Origin: Micromonospora chokoriensis
GTDB taxonomy: Bacteria; Actinomycetota; Actinomycetes; Mycobacteriales; Micromonosporaceae
Direction of reading: 5' to 3'
Assembly (NCBI RefSeq): GCF_000718555.1
Contig: NZ_JOAN01000005.1
Location: 228,199 to 292,198 of the forward strand
Length of the DNA: 64,000 nucleotides
The position numbers and the translations under genes are program-made. This document shows, in pieces, positions 56,301-64,000 of this stretch. The first letter of the stretch is position 1. Each line of letters starts with the position of its first letter. The notes under the pieces are model-generated. The model worked only from the letters and a program-made list of their open reading frames with translations, was not told the origin of the DNA and ran no database searches.

Positions 56301-57078
56301 TGAAGTCCTGCGCCTCGACGATCCGATCAGCCAGGTCGGGGTGGGTGGCGTCGACACCGGTGTCGAGCACCGCCACCTTGACGCCGGCACCGTCGCGCCC
56401 GGCGGCCCAAGCGGTCGGGGCACCGATCTGCGGCACGCTGTGCTCCAGCGTCGGGCGGACCTTCCCGTCCAGCCAGACCCGGGCCACACCGGCGCCGAGC
56501 CGGGCCGGCGAGCCGGCGGTGCCGCGCTGTCCGGGCGTACCGCGCAGCGACGTCCACAGGCCACCGAGGTCGCCCTTGCCGACCCGCAACGCGGCACCGT
56601 TGATGCTCTCCAGCGGACGCGCGTCGGTGACGCCCGCCAGCGGCTTCACTCGTCCGGCCGCCGGCTCCTGGTAACGGACGATCAGCGGCAACGCGCCCTG
56701 CGCGGCATCGCCGAACCCGTCGGCGGCCAACTCCTGCACGTCGAACAGGTCGGGGTCGAGCACACCCGCGGAGAGGTACGGCACGACGTCGCTGGGCAGC
56801 ACCCGCAACCCGCCGTCGGCCTCGACGGTCTGAAAGGTGATCCGGTTGCGGCCCGGCCCGGGGTGGACGGTGGCGGCGACCCGACCGGGTGCCGCCTGCA
56901 CCAGGTCGACCTGGTCGCCGGTGATCAGAGTGATGCGGACGGGTGCGGCGTTCTGCGCGGGGGCACCCGAAGTGGGGCCGGTGGGCCGGGCAGGCGGGTC
57001 GGCGGACGCCGGTGCGGCGACGCCGACCACCAACGCGCCGACCGCGCCGACGGCGAGCCAGCGTGGGGACCAGTGCAT
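53353..57078 (-). CDS. Secreted S8-family subtilase (large)
   Basis: 1241 residues from ATG 57078, with GAGGAG upstream. A Sec signal peptide (AVGAVGALVVGVAAPASA) is followed by a propeptide-like region to about 210, then the catalytic domain: Asp in VKVAVLDTGVDATHPDL (about 237), His in DGHGHGTHVASTIAGSG (about 272), Ser in TSSGTSMATPHVAGAAAI (about 444). The remaining 700 residues are beta-rich domains. The protein is predicted to be exported and to degrade proteins outside the cell. Large actinobacterial S8 proteases of this plan are common. It lies between recN and NAD kinase, so it has been inserted into the conserved block. Confidence 0.93.
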   Translation of the reverse strand: MHWSPRWLAVGAVGALVVGVAAPASADPPARPTGPTSGAPAQNAAPVRITLITGDQVDLVQAAPGRVAATVHPGPGRNRITFQTVEADGGLRVLPSDVVPYLSAGVLDPDLFDVQELAADGFGDAAQGALPLIVRYQEPAAGRVKPLAGVTDARPLESINGAALRVGKGDLGGLWTSLRGTPGQRGTAGSPARLGAGVARVWLDGKVRPTLEHSVPQIGAPTAWAAGRDGAGVKVAVLDTGVDATHPDLADRIVEAQDFTGGGSARDGHGHGTHVASTIAGSGAASEGLRKGVAPGARLLVGKVLDDAGSGSNSAIIAGMEWAAHSGAKVVSMSLGGDPSDGTDPMSQALNDLTAETGALFVVAAGNAGEARTVGRPGAAAAALTVGAVDRADNLAEFSSRGPRLGDNGLKPEITAPGVGIVAARAAGTSMGKPVDEAYTTSSGTSMATPHVAGAAAILAQEHPDWPAAKLKDALVSTTKANPTLTVFEQGAGRVDVARALGQRVYGSATADFGRLSTGGAVVERTVTYTNGGTAPRTLRLALELRNLDTHAAETDGVAVGGVEVTVPAGGSVAVPLRADPAKLDRGVHSGWLVATGADGVAVRTAVALTLSGPLHTVTVRALDLKGQPGVASTLTLFGEQPESDWLGWVGGEVQVQVEEGPYLVQALIEHGAPLDEQITLVTDPELLVDRDLTVVLDPRKGTPVRIETPKPSEQRSTISFYEHRIFGNGRQVDHGVMTFSTIQQVNVTPTRAVRKGEFEFASRWQLVAPMVDAKISGVSDPLDINLMGYSPAPTDRRKLPLVWAGTGTPAELTRVRGAAALLVTSPDASEEEQIAAAAAAGAKVALIVRPADQSAWTSWTPLGDRLPIPAMAVAYDDGQKLIAAVRKGGRTTLDLKLTVESPYLYDVWQVSKGRVPERIVHRVTEQNTAEVTAHYGNVGSEWANEQRLGWRPWQETSWNDEQRLVRTGTTRREFVSAGEDWWQQRVLHKPTFMPFGQLTAGLTQAPRRYAADDRVTETWHAPVIRPAVPASEVPVPTRTGNNLDLRVPEFVDAQGHYSVAGESEESDTVAARVSRNGQQIADLSNGWASVPTTAEAARYRLDVTTQRSSAEWRYGTRTDTAWEFTSARPAGDAAVPLSLLQVDYKVPADLLGTVRGNRPHQLGLTLRQPAGVAAPKGTSVRVQVSFDGGVTWRTARTSGSGTRYTATVPAGRGTVSLRVQATDRAGNSVDQTVLAAYGLR

Positions 57079-57236
57079 GGGTTGTGCTCCTCTACTCCTG
57101 TAGGCCCGCCACCCGTGGGTAAGGGCCGATCGGAGTTTGCGACGGAGCACGTCACCAGGTCACTAGCCATCCGCCGCCGCAGCGGCGACATGTCGCCAGG
57201 TGGACAAATCACATCTACCGACGGTGTACGAAACCG

Positions 57237-58121
57237 TCACCGGCGGCTGCCACGCCACCCGTGCACGGGAAGGTCGAACTTGGCCACCAGCCGGTCGGTG
57301 AACGGGCGAGGCCGCAGCCGCACGACGCGCACCGGCAGGGCACCCCGACGCACCGTCACCCGCGCACCGGGCGGCAGATCGTAGACGCGCCGCCCGTCGC
57401 AGGAGAGCACAGCCAGGGTGGTGAACGGGTCGACGGTGATCACGAAGGTGGACGTCGGGGCGGTGACCAACGGGCGGCTGAACAACGCGTGCGCGCTGAT
57501 CGGCACCAGCAGCAGCGCCTCCACCTCGGGCCAGACCACCGGGCCACCACCGGAGAACGCGTACGCCGTGGAGCCGGTGGGCGTGGCGCAGACGACACCG
57601 TCGCAGCCGTAACGCGACAGCGGTCGGCCGTCCACGTCGACGAGCAGTTCGAGCATCTGCGCCCGCTCGCCCTTTTCGATGCTGATCTCGTTGAGCGCCC
57701 AGGACTCGATTGTCGGGCCACCGTCGAACTCGGCCGTGACATCCAGGGTCAGCCGCTCGTCGACCGTGTAGTTGCGGCCAACGACGTCCCGCACCGCGGT
57801 GTCCAGGTCGTCGATCTCCGCCTCCGCCAGGAAGCCCACCTTGCCGAGGTTGATGCCGAGCAGCGGCACCTTCGCCGGCCGGGCCAGCTCGGCGGCGCGC
57901 AGGAAGGTGCCGTCCCCACCGAGCGCGAAGACGATCTCGGCACCCTCCGCGGCCTGCGGGCCGGTGATCGGCACCACGCCGGGCAGGTCGAGGTCGTCGG
58001 CCTCATCGGCCACCACCCGCACCTCGAAACCCGCGTCGATCAGGTCGGCGGCGACCGACCGGGCGTGCTCCGTGCTACGTCGACGACCAGTGTGGGTCAC
58101 CAGCAGCGCGGTCCGGCTCAT
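57237..58121 (-). CDS. nadK: NAD kinase
   Basis: 294 residues from ATG 58121; the frame extends upstream but without start signals. IVFALGGDGTFLRAAELA (GGDG motif, about 65-82), LLGINLGKVGFLAE, ALNEISIEKG (NE motif) and YGCDGVVCATPTGSTAYAFSGGGP (about 175-198). It phosphorylates NAD to NADP in the cytoplasm with ATP or polyphosphate. Neighbour of tlyA upstream, as in mycobacteria. A non-coding 158-base region follows to the subtilase start. Confidence 0.95.
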   Translation of the reverse strand: MSRTALLVTHTGRRRSTEHARSVAADLIDAGFEVRVVADEADDLDLPGVVPITGPQAAEGAEIVFALGGDGTFLRAAELARPAKVPLLGINLGKVGFLAEAEIDDLDTAVRDVVGRNYTVDERLTLDVTAEFDGGPTIESWALNEISIEKGERAQMLELLVDVDGRPLSRYGCDGVVCATPTGSTAYAFSGGGPVVWPEVEALLLVPISAHALFSRPLVTAPTSTFVITVDPFTTLAVLSCDGRRVYDLPPGARVTVRRGALPVRVVRLRPRPFTDRLVAKFDLPVHGWRGSRR

Positions 58122-58230
58122 CGGGCCACCCACCCACACCGGACCGGGCGGCGTCGCGCCACCGGCACCGTCGCCTCGGCACCGCCGCGTGTCACCGCGC
58201 GGCCCGTTGCGGCGTCCTCGCTGCGCGCGT

Positions 58231-59091
58231 TCACCCTGCGACCTCCTCCGCCGCCACGTCCGGCACGTCGCCGGCCGTCGTCGAGCCATCCGGCCCGGCC
58301 GCCACCACGGCCCGCACCCGCTGCGGGTCGGCCGGTGGTGCGCCCCGGCGCAACCATACGAAGAACTCCACGTTGCCGCTCGGCCCGGGCAGCGGGCTGG
58401 CCGCCACGTCGGCCAACCCGAGGCCGAGCTGCGCGGCCGCCGCGGCCACGTCCAGCACCGCTTCGGTGCGCAGCTCCGGATCGCGGACCACGCCCCCGGC
58501 GCCAACCCGCTCCTTGCCGACCTCGAACTGCGGCTTGACCATCAACGCCAGATCACCGTCGTCGCGGGTGCAGCCGGCCAGCGCCGGCAACACCAGCCGC
58601 AGCGAGATGAACGACAGGTCGGCCACCGTGAGATCGACCGGGCCACCGATCGCGTCCGCATCGAGGGTACGGACGTTGGTGCGCTCCAGAACGCGCACCC
58701 GCTCGTTGGTCCGCAACGGCCAGGCGAGCTGCCCGTAGCCGACGTCCACGGCCACCACCTCGGCCGCGTCGGCGCGCAGCAGCACGTCGGTGAACCCACC
58801 GGTCGACGCACCCGCGTCCAGGCAACGCCGCCCGGCGACGTGCAGCCCACCGGGGGCGAACGCGGCCAGCGCGCCAGCGAGCTTGTGCCCGCCCCGGGAG
58901 ACGTACTCCTCGGTCGGGTTCGCGCCGGTCACCAGGAGCGGATCGGCGGGGTCGACCATCGCGGCCGCCTTACGGGCGACCACACCGCGCAGTTGGACCC
59001 GGCCGGCCTCCACCAACGCGGCGGCCTGCTCGCGGGAGCGGGCCAGACCGCGGCGGACGAGTTCGGCGTCCAGCCGGTTACGACGTGCCAT
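58231..59091 (-). CDS. tlyA: TlyA-family rRNA methyltransferase/hemolysin
   Basis: 286 residues. S4 RNA-binding domain at the N-terminus (RNRLDAELVRRGLARSREQAAALVEAG), then an FtsJ-like methyltransferase with YVSRGGHKLAGALAAF and RRCLDAGASTGGFTDVLLR (SAM site, about 100-118), TVADLSFISLRLVLPAL, MVKPQFEVGKERVG. TlyA 2'-O-methylates 16S and 23S rRNA nucleotides; loss causes capreomycin resistance in mycobacteria. The C-terminal about 35 residues are a variable tail. Confidence 0.95.
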   Translation of the reverse strand: MARRNRLDAELVRRGLARSREQAAALVEAGRVQLRGVVARKAAAMVDPADPLLVTGANPTEEYVSRGGHKLAGALAAFAPGGLHVAGRRCLDAGASTGGFTDVLLRADAAEVVAVDVGYGQLAWPLRTNERVRVLERTNVRTLDADAIGGPVDLTVADLSFISLRLVLPALAGCTRDDGDLALMVKPQFEVGKERVGAGGVVRDPELRTEAVLDVAAAAAQLGLGLADVAASPLPGPSGNVEFFVWLRRGAPPADPQRVRAVVAAGPDGSTTAGDVPDVAAEEVAG

Positions 59092-59129
59092 GGATGGTTC
59101 TCCGGTCTGCTCAGGCCTGGTCGTCGCAC

Positions 59130-59408
59130 TCAGGTCTGGTCGATGGTGGCGAGGGTTTCCCGCAGCGTCTCGTAGGCCGCCTCGTACTGGGCGATCTGGT
59201 CGGCGGGAGCGAGCGTCGCCGCGTTGGCCATGGCCTGCACGGCGGCGTCCACCGCCGGGTGCCGCGCCTCATCGTCCCCGAGGGCCGGTGGCGGCCCGGG
59301 GCGGGCACCCACCCCGGGACCAGGCCGGGGCGGGAACGAGCCGCCGGCCGGTGGTGGACCGGGCCGGGCCGGGAAGGAGCCGCCAGCCGGCCGGCCGGGC
59401 TGGCTCAT
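59130..59408 (-). CDS. Small Pro/Gly-rich hypothetical protein
   Basis: 92 residues. The N-terminal half is Pro/Gly/Arg-rich (repeated GGSFP and RPGP), the C-terminal half helical (HPAVDAAVQAMANAATLAPADQIAQYEAAYETLRETLATI). It overlaps the phasin-like gene stop (ATGA) and precedes tlyA. A conserved hypothetical gene of this size occurs at the same place (Rv1693) in mycobacteria. Function unknown. Confidence 0.75.
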   Translation of the reverse strand: MSQPGRPAGGSFPARPGPPPAGGSFPPRPGPGVGARPGPPPALGDDEARHPAVDAAVQAMANAATLAPADQIAQYEAAYETLRETLATIDQT

Positions 59409-59980
59409 TCGGCGTCGTCCGGCCGCTGCTTGCGGACCGCCTTCTTGGCGGGCATCGCCGCTGGCGTCGGGACGTCCTCATCGTCAGTCCGGCTGACCGC
59501 CGTCGGCGCCTTCTTCGCGACCGCCTTCTTGGCCACGGCCTTCTTCGCCACGGCCTTCTTGGCGACCGGGGCACCCGCCGCGGCGTCGGACGGCACGAGG
59601 GCGGTGCCGGGCTGCGCGGCGAGGGTCGGGTCGGGTTGCGCAATGGGGCGCCCGGTCGGCGCGTGGGCCGGCTCGGCGGACCGCGCCTCCCGGAGCTGCC
59701 GTTCCAGGTCGTGCACCCGTCGGGTCAGCTCGGCCACCTCGTCGGCGGTGGCCAGGCCGACCGCGCCGAGAGCCCGGTCGACCTCGAAACGGACCAGCTT
59801 GGTCAGAGCCTCCCGGTTGGCGGCGCCGGTGGTGACCAACTCCTCGCCGAGGGCCTGAAGTTGAGCGGCGGTCGCGCCGCCGGAGCCGACGAGGCGACGT
59901 GCCACGTCCTGGGCCTTCTTCCGAGGCGCCTCCGCGAGGCCCATGGCCAGCTCGAGGTAGGCGCGCCACGCGTCCTGCAT
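59405..59980 (-). CDS. Phasin-like helical protein with histone-like tail
   Basis: 191 residues from ATG 59980. The first about 110 residues form amphipathic helices (MQDAWRAYLELAMGLAEAPRKKAQDVARRL; TTGAANREALTKLVRFEVDRAL; ADEVAELTRRVHDLERQLRE), like phasin/PhaI-type polypeptides or small coiled-coil proteins. The tail has four repeats of the VAKKA type, as in histone-H1-like actinobacterial DNA-binding tails. Function unknown; DNA or membrane association is possible. Confidence 0.65.
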   Translation of the reverse strand: MQDAWRAYLELAMGLAEAPRKKAQDVARRLVGSGGATAAQLQALGEELVTTGAANREALTKLVRFEVDRALGAVGLATADEVAELTRRVHDLERQLREARSAEPAHAPTGRPIAQPDPTLAAQPGTALVPSDAAAGAPVAKKAVAKKAVAKKAVAKKAPTAVSRTDDEDVPTPAAMPAKKAVRKQRPDDAE

Positions 59981-60091
59981 GCCTGAGTCCTTCCACGGGG
60001 CGGGGTGTGCAGGTGTCACGCTACCGGGCACCCCCGACTGGCTCGTGCGGTACGGTGCCGAGGACGGCGTGGCGATCAGCGAGGGGGAGAT

Positions 60092-60430
60092 GTGGCCAGC
60101 GTGGACGAGTGCCGGCAGGCGTTGCAGGAGCTGGCCGCCCGGTTGGATCGCAACGCCGACACGGTGCGCGAACGGATCGACCTGGACCGGACACTGGCCT
60201 GCCGGATCACCGACCTGGACACCGCGTTCCACGGCCGGATCACCGACGGTCGGCTGATCGAGCTGGCCGACGGCGACGACCCCAAGGCCAAGATCGCGCT
60301 GACCACGTCCAGCGACGACCTGCTCGCCCTGGTCCGTGGCGACCTGGACGTCACCAGCGCGGTGGCCTCCCGCCGGGTGTCGATCAAGGCCAACCCGTTC
60401 GACCTGCTCAAGCTGCGCAAGCTGCTCTGA
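60092..60430 (+). CDS. SCP2 sterol-binding-domain protein
   Basis: 112 residues from GTG 60092 after GAGGGGGAG. The SCP2 fold is indicated by DTVRERIDLDRTLACRITDLDTAFHGRITDG (about 22-52), then IALTTSSDDLLALVRGDLDVTSAVASRRVSIKANPFDLLKLRKLL. Such small cytoplasmic proteins bind lipids or act as domains of larger enzymes. It is divergent from the phasin-like gene and convergent with the HAD gene. Confidence 0.85.
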   Translation: MASVDECRQALQELAARLDRNADTVRERIDLDRTLACRITDLDTAFHGRITDGRLIELADGDDPKAKIALTTSSDDLLALVRGDLDVTSAVASRRVSIKANPFDLLKLRKLL

Positions 60431-60443
60431 CGACCGCCTCGGG

Positions 60444-61475
60444 TCACCCGGCAGCGGTCAGACCGAAACTCTCCACCGCGTGGGCCGCGTCCGGGCCCAC
60501 CGGTCGGATCTTCGGCAGCGTCGGCACCGGTGCCGACCAGGCCACCGCGCATAGCGCGGCCAAGGCGTCGAGCGCCCGACCCGACCCCGCCAGCTCCAGC
60601 GTGCCGTCCCGGTCGGTCACGGACCAACCGCCGGCGTCCGCGGGGCCCGGGACCCGCACGGCGGCCGCCGGGTCGAACAGCCCCGCCAGGTCCCGCGCGA
60701 CGTACGTGGGCCGCCGCTGCGGATCGGCGGCCAGCAGATCCGGTACGCCGTGCACACCGGTGAGCACCAGCAGGCTGTCCAGCCCCGCCCGACGGGCACC
60801 CTCGATGTCGGTGTCCAGGCGGTCACCCACCACCAGGCTCCGCCCACCGCCACTGCGCCGGGCGGCGGTCTCGAACAGCGCCGGCTCCGGCTTGCCGACC
60901 ACCACGTCGGGATCCCGCTCCAGCGCCGTACGCAGCACGGCGACCAGGGAACCGTTACCCGGCAGCGGACCCCGCCCACTGGGCAGGGTCCGATCGGTGT
61001 TGGTGGCGATCCAGAGCGCACCGGCCCGTACCGCGATCGACGCTTCGGCCAGCTCGGCCCAGCCGACCTGCGGGCCGTACCCCTGCACCACCGCCGCCGG
61101 CTTCTCATCGGCCTGAGTGACCAGGATCAGGCCGACCGCGCGCAACTCCGCGCGCAGCGCCTCCGCGCCGACCACCAACACCGGCGTGCCGGCGGGCAGT
61201 CGGTCACGAAGCAACTCTGCCGAGGCCGCGGCAGAGGTCATGACCTCCTCCGGCCGGGCCGGCACACCCATCCCCGTCAGAAGGTCGGCGACCTCGCTGG
61301 ACCGGCGGGACGCGTTGTTGGTGGCGTACGCGACCGCCCGCCCCTCGGCGTGCAGTCGGGCCACTGCCTCGACGGCGCCGGGGATCGGCCGGTCGATCAG
61401 GTAGATCACACCGTCCAGGTCGAAGACGACAAGGGTGTACCCGTCGACCAGCCGCTCCCCCACGCCCGCGCTCAC
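60444..61475 (-). CDS. HAD-IIA family phosphatase (Rv1692-like)
   Basis: 343 residues from GTG 61475 (overlapping the upstream stop as GTGA). Motif I VVFDLDGVIYLIDRPIPGA (Asp-x-Asp, about 17-35), YATNNASRRSSEVADLLTGMG (motif II and cap), and VVGDRLDTDIEGARRAGLDSLLVLTGV (motif IV, about 218-244). Rv1692 is a glycerol-3-phosphate phosphatase with the same C-terminal extension of about 70 residues that is seen here. Predicted to dephosphorylate a small phosphorylated metabolite. Confidence 0.9.
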   Translation of the reverse strand: MSAGVGERLVDGYTLVVFDLDGVIYLIDRPIPGAVEAVARLHAEGRAVAYATNNASRRSSEVADLLTGMGVPARPEEVMTSAAASAELLRDRLPAGTPVLVVGAEALRAELRAVGLILVTQADEKPAAVVQGYGPQVGWAELAEASIAVRAGALWIATNTDRTLPSGRGPLPGNGSLVAVLRTALERDPDVVVGKPEPALFETAARRSGGGRSLVVGDRLDTDIEGARRAGLDSLLVLTGVHGVPDLLAADPQRRPTYVARDLAGLFDPAAAVRVPGPADAGGWSVTDRDGTLELAGSGRALDALAALCAVAWSAPVPTLPKIRPVGPDAAHAVESFGLTAAG

Positions 61476-61569
61476 CGCTGCGTCGACCCCGACTCGTCGC
61501 CCCGGGCCGGAGCGGTTCCGTCGGCGTCAACCGCGTCGCCGGACGTCACGCCGCTGTCGCCAGTGGCGT

Positions 61570-61712
61570 CTTCGTCGTCTTCGTCGTCGTCTTCGTCGTC
61601 GTCGTCTTCGTCGTCGTCTTCGTCGTCGTCGTCGTCGTCGTCGTCGTCTTCGTCGTCGTCTTCGTCGTCGTCGTCGTCTTCGTCGTCGTCTTCGTCGTCG
61701 TCGGCCAGGTCG
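61570..61712. repeat. Trinucleotide repeat tract encoding polyAsp/Glu
   Basis: Near-perfect runs of CGTCGT/CTTCGT on the plus strand, about 45 triplets, encode only Asp and Glu on the minus strand in the C-terminal region of the RGG/TPR gene. Such tracts change length by slippage in multiples of three. Confidence 0.9.
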
Positions 61713-62569
61713 GCGTCGGAGGCGCCGGGGCCTGCGGCGGTCTCCTCGGCGGTCTCGTCCTCGTCGTCACCCTCGATGACCACGCCGTCGAGTTCGAGCA
61801 GCCGCTCGGCAGCGTCGGTCTCGCCCTCGGTGTCCACGTCGGCAGCGCGGGAGAACCATTCGCGGGCCTCCTCGCGCCGGCCCACCGCAAGCAGCGCGTC
61901 GGCATACGCGTACCGCAGCCGGGCCGTCCACGGCACGGTGGCCTCGCTGGTGAGGTCCGGGACCTGGAGCATCGCGACCGCGGCGTCCTTCTGCCCGAGG
62001 TCACCCCGCGCGCCAGCGGCGACGATCAGTAGCTCAATCGCCACGGCCTGGTCCAGCTTCTCCCGGTCCGCGCCACGGAACAGGTCGATGGCCCGCTCCG
62101 GCCGACCGAGAGCCCGCTCGCAGTCCGCGAGCACGGCCAGGTGGCTCTGCAACCCGCTCATCCGGTGGTACGTGCGCAGCTCGGCAATCGCCGACTGCCA
62201 CTCCCCCGCGTGGTACGCGGCCAGGCCGACCGCCTCGCGAACGGCGGAGATGCGCGACGCGAGCCGCCGTGCAGCCAGCGCGTGCGCCAATGCCTCGGCC
62301 GGATTTTCGTCGATCAGCTGCCCAGTGGCGACCAGGTGCCGGGCCACCGCCTCGGCGACCGGCTTGTTCAGCGACAGCAGCTCAGCGCGAACGTCCTTGT
62401 CGAGGTCGGTCGCGACAATGTCGTCCGGCAGTGCCGGGGCCGAGCTACGCCCGCCCTCGAACGATTCGGAGCCGCCAGCGCGGTCATCGCGACGGAACTC
62501 CCCCTCGCGACGCGGCCGCTCGTCGGCCCGGAAGCCACCGGCACGCTCTCCACCCCGGTCACCGCCCCG

Positions 62570-63620
62570 GAAGCCACCCTCACGCGGAGCGCTGGAACGC
62601 GAACGGTCGCGGTCGCCACCACGGAAGCCGCCTTCACGACGGTCACCGCCGCGGAAGCCAGCCTCGCGGTCGCCACCACGGAAGCCACCCTCACGGGGAG
62701 CGCTGGAACGCGAGCCGTCCCGGTCGCCGCCACGGAACCCACCCTCACGCGGAGCGCTGGAACGCGAACCGTCGCGGTCGCCACCACGGAAGCCGCCTTC
62801 ACGACGGTCACCGCCCCGGAAGCCACCGTCGCGGTCGCCACCACGGAAGCCACCCTCACGCGGCGGGCCGGAACGAGTGCGGTCGCCACCCTGGTACCCG
62901 CCCTCGCGACGGTCACCACCACGGAAACCACCATCGCGGTCGCCGCCACGGAAACCACCCTCACGGGGAGCACCCGAGCGCGAACCATCACGGTCGCCAC
63001 CACGGAAGCCACCCTCACGCGGAGCGCTGGAACGCGAACCATCACGGTCGCCGCCACGGAAGCCACCCTCACGCGGCGGGCCGGAACGAGTGCGGTCGCC
63101 ACCCTGGTACCCGCCCTCACGGCGGTCGCCACCCTGGTATCCGCCCTCACGGGGAGCACTCGAACGCGAACCATCACGGTCGCCACCACGGAAACCGCCC
63201 TCACGACGGTCACCACCACGGAAACCACCGTCACGGTCGCCACCACGGAAACCGCCCTCACGACGGTCGCCGCCACGGAAGCCACCCTCGCGGGGAGCAC
63301 CCGAGCGCGAACCATCACGGTCGCCACCACGGAAACCGCCCTCACGACGGTCACCACCACGGAAACCACCGTCACGGTCGCCGCCACGGCATCACGGTCG
63401 CCACCACGGAAACCGCCCTCACGACGGTCACCACCACGGAAACCACCGTCACGGTCGCCGCCACGGCCCTCACGGGGAGCACCCGAACGGTCACCGCCCC
63501 GGAAGCCACCCTCGCGGGGAGCACCCGAACGGTCACCGCCCCGGAAGCCACCCTCGCGGGGAGCACTCGAACGGTCGCCACCACGGTAGCCACCCTCGCG
63601 AGGAGCGCTGGAGCGCGAGC
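62570..63620. repeat. Degenerate Arg-Gly-Gly-Asp repeat array
   Basis: About 1 kb of tandem degenerate units (roughly 30 to 75 bases) encodes EGGFRGGDRDGS/SRSSAPR-type repeats. Many units are nearly identical, so unequal exchange or slippage is expected. Confidence 0.88.
63314..63467. repeat. Perfect 77-bp tandem duplication (frameshifting)
   Basis: Positions 63314-63390 and 63391-63467 are identical over all 77 bases. As 77 is not a multiple of three, the extra copy shifts the reading frame; with one copy the flanking repeats read on as EGRGGDRDGGFRGGDRREGG and then GFRGGDRDGSRSGAPRE. Confidence 0.95.
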
Positions 63621-63903
63621 TGTCCCGGTCACCACCACGGGAGCCAGAGTCGCGGCCGCCGGCGTATCCGCCTCGGGCGCCGCCACCGCTGTCGCGGTCT
63701 CCCCGGTACGGGGGCCGGTCTCGGTCATCGCGGCGCGGGCCGCGGTCGCGTCCGCCCGCACCGTCAGTACGGTCTTCGTAACGACGGGGACGGTCTCCGC
63801 CCTGCGGTCCTGAACTCACAGGTACATCCTTCCTCATTGCGCCACCAATGGCGCTACGCAGTCGAGGGCCGACCCGGATGGGGCGGCCCTCGACTGGAAG
63901 ATT

Positions 63904-64000
63904 GTCCGGCGGCGTCCTACTCTCCCACACCCTCACGAGTGCAGTACCATCGGCGCTGGAGGGCTTAGCTTCCGGGTTCGGAATGTAACCGGGCGTTTCC
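63904..64000 (-). rRNA. 5S rRNA (3' part, partial)
   Basis: On the minus strand the last about 97 bases read as the 3' four fifths of 5S rRNA: GGTTACATTCCGAACCCGGA, AAGCTAAGCCC, GAGTAGGACGCCGCCGGAC. The 5' end and the rest of the rrn operon lie beyond the window. The exact 3' end is uncertain by a few bases. Confidence 0.93.

Larger units (their letters stand above)
61472..63819 (-). pseudogene. RGG-rich / TPR protein gene, frame broken by 77-bp duplication
   Basis: A GTG at 63819 with AGGAAGGA upstream starts a frame of Arg/Gly/Asp repeats (GGDRDGGFRGGDRREGG type). The frame breaks at about 63390 and continues in another phase to a C-terminal domain (ADDIVATDLDKDVRAELLSLN, then helical repeats such as ARHLVATGQLIDENPAEALAHAL and YHAGEWQSAIAELRTYH, TPR-like) that ends in a polyacidic run and the stop at 61472. 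Collapsing one of two identical 77-base copies (63314-63390 and 63391-63467) restores one frame throughout. In mycobacteria the gene before the Rv1692-type phosphatase is a TPR protein (Rv1691). Broken gene or assembly error cannot be told apart here. Confidence 0.75.

Noticed and set aside
60750..63968. Very long plus-strand Ser/Pro/Arg-rich frame
   Set aside because: Antisense shadow of the HAD gene and of the repeat-rich gene; composition follows from the repeats and there is no start signal.

Overview
The window is high-GC actinobacterial DNA. Gene content and order in its right half (der, cmk, RsuA/RluB-type pseudouridine synthase, scpB, scpA, a ParA ATPase, xerD, ald, a Nudix hydrolase, pyrG, murJ, mctB-like, steA, recN, NAD kinase, tlyA, a HAD phosphatase) match the conserved actinobacterial block known in Mycobacterium tuberculosis as about Rv1691-Rv1713. 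Protein style suggests a Micromonosporaceae member (Micromonospora-like). That placement is inference.

Left part, 1 to about 30235: a large integrative conjugative element (ICE), cut by the left window edge. It is inserted at the 3' end of a tRNA-Pro(GGG) gene (30235-30308, minus). Reading inward from the tRNA, it carries a tyrosine integrase, an excisionase, a 25-repeat type I-E CRISPR array with no cas genes, a candidate oriT, a four-gene mobilization operon (MobC-like, MOBP-type relaxase, hypothetical, DUF4913), a solo GIY-YIG nuclease, and a plus-strand conjugation operon (small two-TM protein, VirB8-like, VirB6/TrbL-like, SCO6880 family, VirB4-like ATPase, VirD4/TraD coupling ATPase, Toprim primase). 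Divergent to this operon are a lipoprotein and a lysozyme/NlpC-P60 wall hydrolase. Further left are a 769-residue Mrr-nuclease/STAND-NTPase defence-type gene, a control cassette (XRE regulator, ImmA/IrrE protease, seven-TM MAB_1171c-type protein) with three related palindromes in front of it, and a minus-strand operon (lipoprotein, secreted protein, SAF-domain protein, CpaE-like, CpaF/TadA-like, TadB-like) that looks like a Tad/Flp pilus or secretion module.

Right part, 30309-64000: core chromosome, mostly minus strand, in tightly overlapping operons. From 41948 to 50296 lies a cell-envelope block (phosphatase-like membrane protein, GT4 glycosyltransferase, MurJ flippase, MraY/WecA-like protein, MctB-like, SteA). 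A secreted subtilase (53353-57078) and a TrmB/LuxR-type regulator (52254-53273) interrupt the old synteny. At the far right a very repetitive Arg/Gly/Asp-rich gene contains a perfect 77-bp tandem duplication that breaks its reading frame, followed by the 3' end of a 5S rRNA gene, so an rrn operon lies just beyond the window.

The observations most worth a second look are the cas-less CRISPR array between oriT and integrase of an ICE, with one spacer that reads as a piece of a tRNA-Arg(CCT) gene; the Mrr-STAND gene; the XRE/ImmA/seven-TM control cassette with its operator-like palindromes; the Tad-type ATPases inside a T4SS element; and the 77-bp frameshifting duplication.
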